Source: Chlamydiota bacterium
Lineage (GTDB): Bacteria > Chlamydiota > Chlamydiia > Chlamydiales > Parachlamydiaceae
DNA length: 44,682 bases
Direction of reading: 5' to 3'
Assembly (NCBI GenBank): GCA_013287465.1
Contig: JABDDS010000009.1
Coordinates: 1-44,682 of the forward strand
The notes under the pieces are model-generated. The model ran no database searches, was not told the origin of the DNA, and was given only the letters and a program-made list of their open reading frames with translations. A program made the position numbers and the translations under genes. Position 1 is the stretch's first letter, and each line of letters opens with the position of its first letter. Positions 40,494 through 44,682 of this stretch are shown piece after piece.

Positions 40494-41507
40494 ATGAAGA
40501 AATTTTCGTACTTCACTGGCGCACTGAGTGCGTTACTTATTGGAATCAGCGCCTCCGCTGCTGCTAATAGTTATGTCCCAAACTGCTGCGCAGACACCTG
40601 CGAATGGTCATTCTGTGATGGTAAATTTATGGTTGAGGCTGACTGGCTTTACTGGCAGACTGAACAAACGAATATGAACGTCGTACACGTAACCGATATC
40701 ATTGGCTTTCCTGATGACGCTACTACTAAAGACGTCACTCTCGATAGAAACTATGAAAATGGGTATCGAGTTGGAGTCGGTTACCAAGTGCCAAGCAATG
40801 ACTGGGAATTCAAAGTAGTCTATACCAACATGCCAACCCATGCGACAGGCTCTGCAAACTATCCAACCGCTAACGATATTGTTTCTACCGGTATTTCTTT
40901 TAGTTATTCTGACTCTGGAATTGCTGGACCTGGACATGTCGATATTAAATGGGATGGGAACATCAATAACATCGATGTTGATGTCGGCCGCACACTCTCA
41001 TTGGGTGAATGTTTCCGCCTCCACCCGCACATCGGCTTCAGAGCCCTGTGGGCAGATCAAAAATATAAAGCCCGTGTTGTTGGAGTTCTTGACGACGTCC
41101 CTTACGATTTTCTCGCAATCGATGCTAAAGAAAAATTCAATTCCTATGGTGTTGAAGCTGGCCTCGGAGCTAGCTGGAACGTTGGTTATGGATTCTCCCT
41201 TTTGGGACATTTCGGCGGTTCTTTACTCTATACAAACTTTGATCTGAACTCTAAATATGCGGTTTCTAACGGAACTACCCCACCATTTACTCATAAAAAA
41301 GACAAGCTCTCTTTGGGGACGCCTACTCTTGATTACTTCTTGGGTTTGGCATACACAAGCACTTTCTGTGAGACAGAACTCGATATTTACGCCGGTTGGG
41401 AACAACATGTTCTTTTTGACGTCAACCAGCTCATTCTTGGTTCTAACAGCAAAAGCGGCGACTGGTACACTCAAGGGTTGACACTTGGTCTACGCGCAGC
41501 GTTCTAA
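40494..41507 (+). CDS. MOMP-like outer-membrane protein 3
   Basis: A 337-residue paralogue (MKKFSYFTGALSALLIGISA). Its loop after TEQTNMN is longest of genes 1-3 (HVTDIIGFPDDATTKDVTLD). Another loop differs near residues 150-165 (SFSYSDSGIAGPGHVDIKW). Framework and Cys positions match genes 1 and 2. TTAAGGAG precedes the ATG, and terminator 3 follows. Confidence 0.88.
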   Translation: MKKFSYFTGALSALLIGISASAAANSYVPNCCADTCEWSFCDGKFMVEADWLYWQTEQTNMNVVHVTDIIGFPDDATTKDVTLDRNYENGYRVGVGYQVPSNDWEFKVVYTNMPTHATGSANYPTANDIVSTGISFSYSDSGIAGPGHVDIKWDGNINNIDVDVGRTLSLGECFRLHPHIGFRALWADQKYKARVVGVLDDVPYDFLAIDAKEKFNSYGVEAGLGASWNVGYGFSLLGHFGGSLLYTNFDLNSKYAVSNGTTPPFTHKKDKLSLGTPTLDYFLGLAYTSTFCETELDIYAGWEQHVLFDVNQLILGSNSKSGDWYTQGLTLGLRAAF

Positions 41508-41541
41508 GAGTTGAGCATTTAGATTATAATTGTTATCTTTT

Positions 41542-41576
41542 ACGTCCCTTGCTTTAAGCAAGGGACGTTTTTTTTT
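41542..41576 (+). terminator. Rho-independent terminator after MOMP-like gene 3
   Basis: ACGTCCCTTGC-TTTA-AGCAAGGGACGT plus a nine-base T-run. Confidence 0.95.
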
Positions 41577-41591
41577 GTCCTAAAAACATCA

Positions 41592-41654
41592 ACCACGAAG
41601 TGGTTAAACATAGATAGCCTGGGGTCGCTACCACGAAGTGGTCGCTACCCCAGG
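41592..41654. repeat. CCACGAAGTGG repeat, copies 2 and 3
   Basis: Two CCACGAAGTGG cores about 35 nt apart with GATAGCCTGGGGTCGCT between them; related to 15634-15672. Confidence 0.7.
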
Positions 41655-41673
41655 ATACAATAGAATAAAAAAT

Positions 41674-41870
41674 AGACCTCTTTCGAAACTGTAATCCCGT
41701 GCCTCTGCCTGTGCCTGTGCCTCTGCCCGCCCTTCCCCGATTATTTTTTTCGTTGAGCCATTTAGACCAGAAAGAGATCTAATTTCTTTTTAAAGTTTAA
41801 TCAGAAAAGGGCGGGCAGAGGCAGGGGCACAGGCAGAGGCACGGAATTACAGTTTCGAAAGAAGTCTAAT
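41674..41870. repeat. Opposed pair of CAGTTTCGAAAGAAG copies with long GCACAGGCAGAGG runs
   Basis: Copy at 41674-41731 is inverted relative to 41808-41870. The arms can pair over about 55 bases with a ~75-nt spacer. The runs of GGCACAGGCAGAGGCACGG are longest here. Confidence 0.8.
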
Positions 41871-41887
41871 GTACCCCGAAGGGGTAC
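41871..41887. repeat. GTACCCC-GAA-GGGGTAC palindrome
   Basis: A perfect 7-bp stem with a GAA loop, similar in layout to the CCAC-GAA-GTGG units. Confidence 0.7.
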
Positions 41888-41903
41888 TACAAACACATTA
41901 TTG

Positions 41904-42128
41904 TAACGCGAGTTTTGGATAAGCAACGGCGTTGGGGTCTGGCTTGGTATTCTGATATTCTGGGGGGCATAGGGTCAGGCTTGGTATTCTGGTATTTTGG
42001 TGTCCATCGTTATAGACTAGGCAACGAACACCAAAATATCAGAATATCAAGCCAGACCCCATGCTTCCCCCCCAGAATACCAGAATACCAAGCCTGACCC
42101 CAGTGCCGGTTATCCAAAATTCGCGTTA
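41904..42128. repeat. Long inverted-repeat element, GGGGTCTGGCTTGG family, copy 2
   Basis: Outer arms TAACGCGAGTTTTGGATAA and its near reverse complement flank a core shared with 26783-26970. The core is almost identical in both copies; the outer arms differ between copies. The left outer arm reappears at 23284-23326. Confidence 0.88.
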
Positions 42129-42207
42129 TCTAATAACTTACGTGATTTAAGTGATTAATGGTCATTGAGTAACACTTCACACACACGATAAACATTACCC
42201 ACACGAA

Positions 42208-42306
42208 ATCTAAAGATTGCTTTTAATGTTCATTCTTGGTCTAATGTGCAGATGTGTTAAATCACAACTATTTACCCTTTTTACCCTTTTTTATGGAGAG
42301 ATAAAC
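42208..42306 (+). promoter_or_regulatory. Conserved leader of MOMP-like gene 4
   Basis: From ATCTAAAGATTGC to GGAGAGATAAAC this leader is identical to the gene 5 leader at 43482-43571 except for one base and a TTACCCTTTT duplication present only here. It differs from the leaders of genes 1-3. Such conservation in non-coding DNA suggests a shared promoter or 5' untranslated control, or recent duplication; boxes cannot be assigned with confidence. Confidence 0.6.
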
Positions 42307-43335
42307 ATGAGAAAAATCTTGCATTTTACCAGCGCACTGAGTGCGTTACTCGTTGGAATCAGCGCTTCTGCTGCTGCTAATAACTATGTCCCAAATTGCT
42401 GTGCAGATACTTGCGAATGGTCGTTCTGCGATGGTAAATTCGTCGTTGAAGCTGACTGGCTTTATTGGCAGACAGAACAAACTAACATGAACGTCGCGCA
42501 AACAATTACTAGAGTTAGCGTTGATACTAATACGTTTGACAGCCTTAAAAACATCAATCTCGATAGAAACTATGAAAATGGTTATAGAGTTGCTGTAGGT
42601 TATCAAGTGCCAAGCAATGGCTGGGAATTCAAAGTGGCTTACACTAACATGCCAACACATGCGACAGCTTCTGCCACATCTCCAGTTGATGGCGCTATTA
42701 ACGTCGGTTCTTTTGGTACAAATCTTGCTATTGCATTCCCTGGACGTTTTAGTTCTAAGTGGGATGGTAACATCAATAACATCGATGTTGATGTAGGTCG
42801 CACACTCACATTTGGTGAATGTTTCCGTCTTCACCCACATATTGGCTTCAGAGCGTTATGGGCCGATCAAAAATATAGAGGAAGTCTCGTTGGCATAGAA
42901 GGAGACGGTGGGTTTGAGTTCCTCGCATTTAACGCTAAAGAAAAATTCAATTCTTATGGTGTTGAAGCTGGTTTAGGAGCTAGCTGGAATATTGGCGCTG
43001 GTTTCTCCCTCTTAGGACACTTTGGTGGTTCTCTACTTTATACCAACTTCAACCTAAATTCCTCCGTAGTAATTGGGGTAGATGATGATGGCACCGTAAT
43101 AGACGCGACCATCGTTAACCAGAAGAGCAAACAACTCGTCTTGGGAACACCAACTCTTGATTACTTCTTGGGTTTGGCATACACAAGCGCATTCTGTGAG
43201 ACAGAACTCGATATCTACGTAGGTTGGGAACAACATGTTCTCTTTGACGTAAATCAACTTCTCTTCGGCAACAATGACAAAAGCGGCGACTGGTACACTC
43301 AGGGTGTAACACTTGGTTTGCGCGCAGCATTCTAA
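42307..43335 (+). CDS. MOMP-like outer-membrane protein 4
   Basis: A 342-residue paralogue of a second subgroup starting MRKILHFTSALSALL. The frame is open 30 codons further upstream (42217), but that part is the conserved leader; ATG 42307 has GGAGAG nearby and starts the signal peptide. Framework motifs match genes 1-3. Loops differ: AQTITRVSVDTNTFDSLKNI after TEQTNMN, and VVIGVDDDGTVIDATIVNQK after NLNSS. Ends in GLRAAF. It follows the repeat cluster, not directly gene 3. Confidence 0.88.
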   Translation: MRKILHFTSALSALLVGISASAAANNYVPNCCADTCEWSFCDGKFVVEADWLYWQTEQTNMNVAQTITRVSVDTNTFDSLKNINLDRNYENGYRVAVGYQVPSNGWEFKVAYTNMPTHATASATSPVDGAINVGSFGTNLAIAFPGRFSSKWDGNINNIDVDVGRTLTFGECFRLHPHIGFRALWADQKYRGSLVGIEGDGGFEFLAFNAKEKFNSYGVEAGLGASWNIGAGFSLLGHFGGSLLYTNFNLNSSVVIGVDDDGTVIDATIVNQKSKQLVLGTPTLDYFLGLAYTSAFCETELDIYVGWEQHVLFDVNQLLFGNNDKSGDWYTQGVTLGLRAAF

Positions 43336-43368
43336 GAGTTAAATCTTAGAATCTAGTCTTTACTTTTT

Positions 43369-43400
43369 ACGTCCCTTGTTTCGACAAGGGACGTTTTTTT
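43369..43400 (+). terminator. Rho-independent terminator after MOMP-like gene 4
   Basis: ACGTCCCTTGT-TTCG-ACAAGGGACGT plus T-run. Confidence 0.95.
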
Positions 43401-43481
43401 ATTTTTTAACACTTTTTTACTTAAAACACTGATAATCATTGATTAGTAGATTTTTAACTCACAAATAATACTTTTGATATC

Positions 43482-43571
43482 ATCTAAAGATTGCTTTTAA
43501 TGTTCATTCTTGGTCTAATGTGCAAATGTGTTAAATCACAACTATTTACCCTTTTTTATGGAGAGATAAAC
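43482..43571 (+). promoter_or_regulatory. Conserved leader of MOMP-like gene 5
   Basis: Second copy of the leader described at 42208-42306, without the TTACCCTTTT duplication. Confidence 0.6.
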
Positions 43572-44627
43572 ATGAAAAAAATCTTGCATTTTGCCGGCGC
43601 ACTTAGTGCGTTACTTATCGGGATCAGTGCTTCTGCTGCTGCTCAATACTATAACCCAAATTGCTGTGTAGACCCTTGTGAGTGGTCATTTTGCGATGGT
43701 AAGTTTGTCGTTGAAGCTGACTGGCTTTACTGGCAGACAGAACAAACCAATATGAATTTAGTCAGTACAACAGCACTTAGTGCCGTTGACGCTACTGGAG
43801 CTTCATCAGTTGTTGACCCTTTAAATCTCAACAAAAACTACGAAAGTGGTTATCGAGTTGCTTTAGGCTATGAAATGCCAAGCAATGGTTGGGAATTTAA
43901 AGTTGCCTACGACTATATGCCATTCAAAGCATCAGGTTCTGCTGTCGCTGTAGGAGATGCTTTTATATCGGGGGCTGGTTTTACGGACTTTTTAATCCCA
44001 GCTTCTTTACTTCCCCCTTCTAATCTGTTTGCAGCCGTTGCAAGCAAATGGGATGGTAACATCAATAATATCGATGTCGATGTAGGTCGTACACTTGTAT
44101 TTGGCGAGTGCTTTCATCTTCATCCACACATTGGTTTTAGAGCTTTGTGGATCGATCAGAATTATAAAACTGATGGAGTCACTATCCCTGTTACCGTTAT
44201 TGACGTTACTTCTTTTGACACTGTATTAGCCAGATACAAAGAAAAACAAAATAGCTATGGTGTGGAAGCTGGATTGGGTGCATGTTGGAATATTGGATAT
44301 GGGTTGTCCCTCATAGGGCATTTTGGTGGCTCTATTCTCTATTCACAATTTAAAGTGAATAAAGACGCTTTAGCCTTCAGAACAGCAAATGATGTTATTC
44401 AGCCTGCTCACACCTTTGCTGAATCGACAACTTTTTACCTTGGAACACCAACTCTTGAGTATTTCTTGGGGTTAGCATATGACTACAATTTCTGTGAAAC
44501 AGAACTTAATCTTTATGCTGGCTGGGAACAACACGTTTTCTTTGACGTGAACCAGCTTCTCCTCAGCAATACAGGTGGTGATTTGTACACTCAGGGCTTA
44601 ACACTTGGTCTACGCGCTAAGTTTTAA
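43572..44627 (+). CDS. MOMP-like outer-membrane protein 5
   Basis: A 351-residue member and the most divergent of the five. The signal peptide MKKILHFAGALSALLIGISA groups it with gene 4. It keeps NCCVDPCEWSFCDGKF, DWLYWQTEQTNMN and KWDGNINNIDVDVGRTL, but has changed ADQKY to IDQNY and KEKFNSYG to KEKQNSYG, and it ends in GLRAKF. A long inserted loop (VGDAFISGAGFTDFLIPASL) precedes ASKWDGN. The ATG at 43572 is preferred over 43491 for the same reason as in gene 4. The terminator at 44660 follows. Confidence 0.88.
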   Translation: MKKILHFAGALSALLIGISASAAAQYYNPNCCVDPCEWSFCDGKFVVEADWLYWQTEQTNMNLVSTTALSAVDATGASSVVDPLNLNKNYESGYRVALGYEMPSNGWEFKVAYDYMPFKASGSAVAVGDAFISGAGFTDFLIPASLLPPSNLFAAVASKWDGNINNIDVDVGRTLVFGECFHLHPHIGFRALWIDQNYKTDGVTIPVTVIDVTSFDTVLARYKEKQNSYGVEAGLGACWNIGYGLSLIGHFGGSILYSQFKVNKDALAFRTANDVIQPAHTFAESTTFYLGTPTLEYFLGLAYDYNFCETELNLYAGWEQHVFFDVNQLLLSNTGGDLYTQGLTLGLRAKF

Positions 44628-44659
44628 TCACTGAACACTAAAAGTCGTTCTTGCTTATT

Positions 44660-44682
44660 ACGTCCCTTGCCTCGGCAAGGGA
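44660..44682 (+). terminator. Rho-independent terminator after MOMP-like gene 5, cut by window end
   Basis: ACGTCCCTTGC-CTC-GGCAAGGGA; the T-run lies outside the window. Confidence 0.85.

Larger units (their letters stand above)
41577..42207. other. Repeat cluster splitting the MOMP-like array
   Basis: About 630 bases with no gene between MOMP-like genes 3 and 4. In order: CCACGAAGTGG repeat (41592-41654), two opposed CAGTTTCGAAAGAAG copies (41674-41731 and 41808-41870), GTACCCCGAAGGGGTAC palindrome (41871-41887) and the inverted element at 41904-42128. The remaining bases to 42207 are AT-rich and show nothing I can name. Confidence 0.75.

Noticed and set aside
42217-42306. Extended N-terminus of MOMP-like gene 4 (and the same for gene 5 at 43491-43571)
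   Set aside because: The extra residues are encoded by the conserved leader, and a normal signal peptide begins at the later ATG with a GGAGAG site.
1-44682. CRISPR array
   Set aside because: No regularly spaced identical repeats with unique spacers and no cas-like genes; repeats are dispersed and palindromic.

Overview
The window reads as chromosome of an environmental (non-Chlamydiaceae) member of the Chlamydiota. The strongest sign is the block ychF - sctU/cdsU - sctV/cdsV - copN - scc1 at 29206-35712, a gene order I recall from chlamydial genomes. Support comes from a tandem family of Cys-rich MOMP-like / Lpg1974-type porins (38122 to the window end) and candidate host-directed proteins (ankyrin, macro, Fic, kinase-like). 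Genus cannot be settled from sequence alone; Simkania-, Waddlia- or Parachlamydia-like lineages all fit.

Layout. (1) 122-9880, minus strand: a compact eight-gene surface-polysaccharide cluster (Wzy/WaaL-like polymerase, NAD epimerase, GT2-GT4 fusion, DegT aminotransferase, GT2-methyltransferase fusion, sulfotransferase, hexapeptide acyltransferase, putative GT-A transferase). Genes abut or overlap and probably form one operon. (2) 9881-15492: a small membrane protein, a dihydrouridine synthase, a kinase-like protein with a Ser/Pro-rich N-terminus, a CoiA-like nuclease and NADP-isocitrate dehydrogenase. (3) 15493-17023: a gene-poor stretch with tRNA-Val(TAC), tRNA-Asp(GTC) and several inverted repeats. 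(4) 17024-28064: an accessory stretch with an ankyrin protein, KhpA, a coupled pair of unknowns, an AAA ATPase, a macro-domain protein, a membrane protein, a Fic protein, a BBP2-like porin and a 5'-deleted AAA/DUF4143 gene. (5) 28061-37948: rRNA methyltransferase, YchF, the type III secretion block and metG. (6) 38122-44682: five tandem MOMP-like genes, each followed by nearly the same rho-independent terminator.

Most long intergenic gaps are filled by a few dispersed, mostly palindromic repeat families: one with a 'GCAAAGACGCAAAGGCG' core, one with a 'GGGGTCTGGCTTGGTATTCTG' core, one with 'CAGTTTCGAAAGAAG', one with 'CCACGAAGTGG', and one with 'GGCGTCGTTTGTCC'. No transposase is present to explain them. 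One 31-nt repeat segment lies inside a coding sequence, exactly at the junction of a glycosyltransferase-methyltransferase fusion.

Working together (inference): the polysaccharide cluster and the MOMP-like/BBP2 porins would shape the outer surface, the type III proteins would deliver effectors, and the ankyrin, kinase-like, macro and Fic proteins are candidate effectors. No gene in the window is a clear defence system or integrase.
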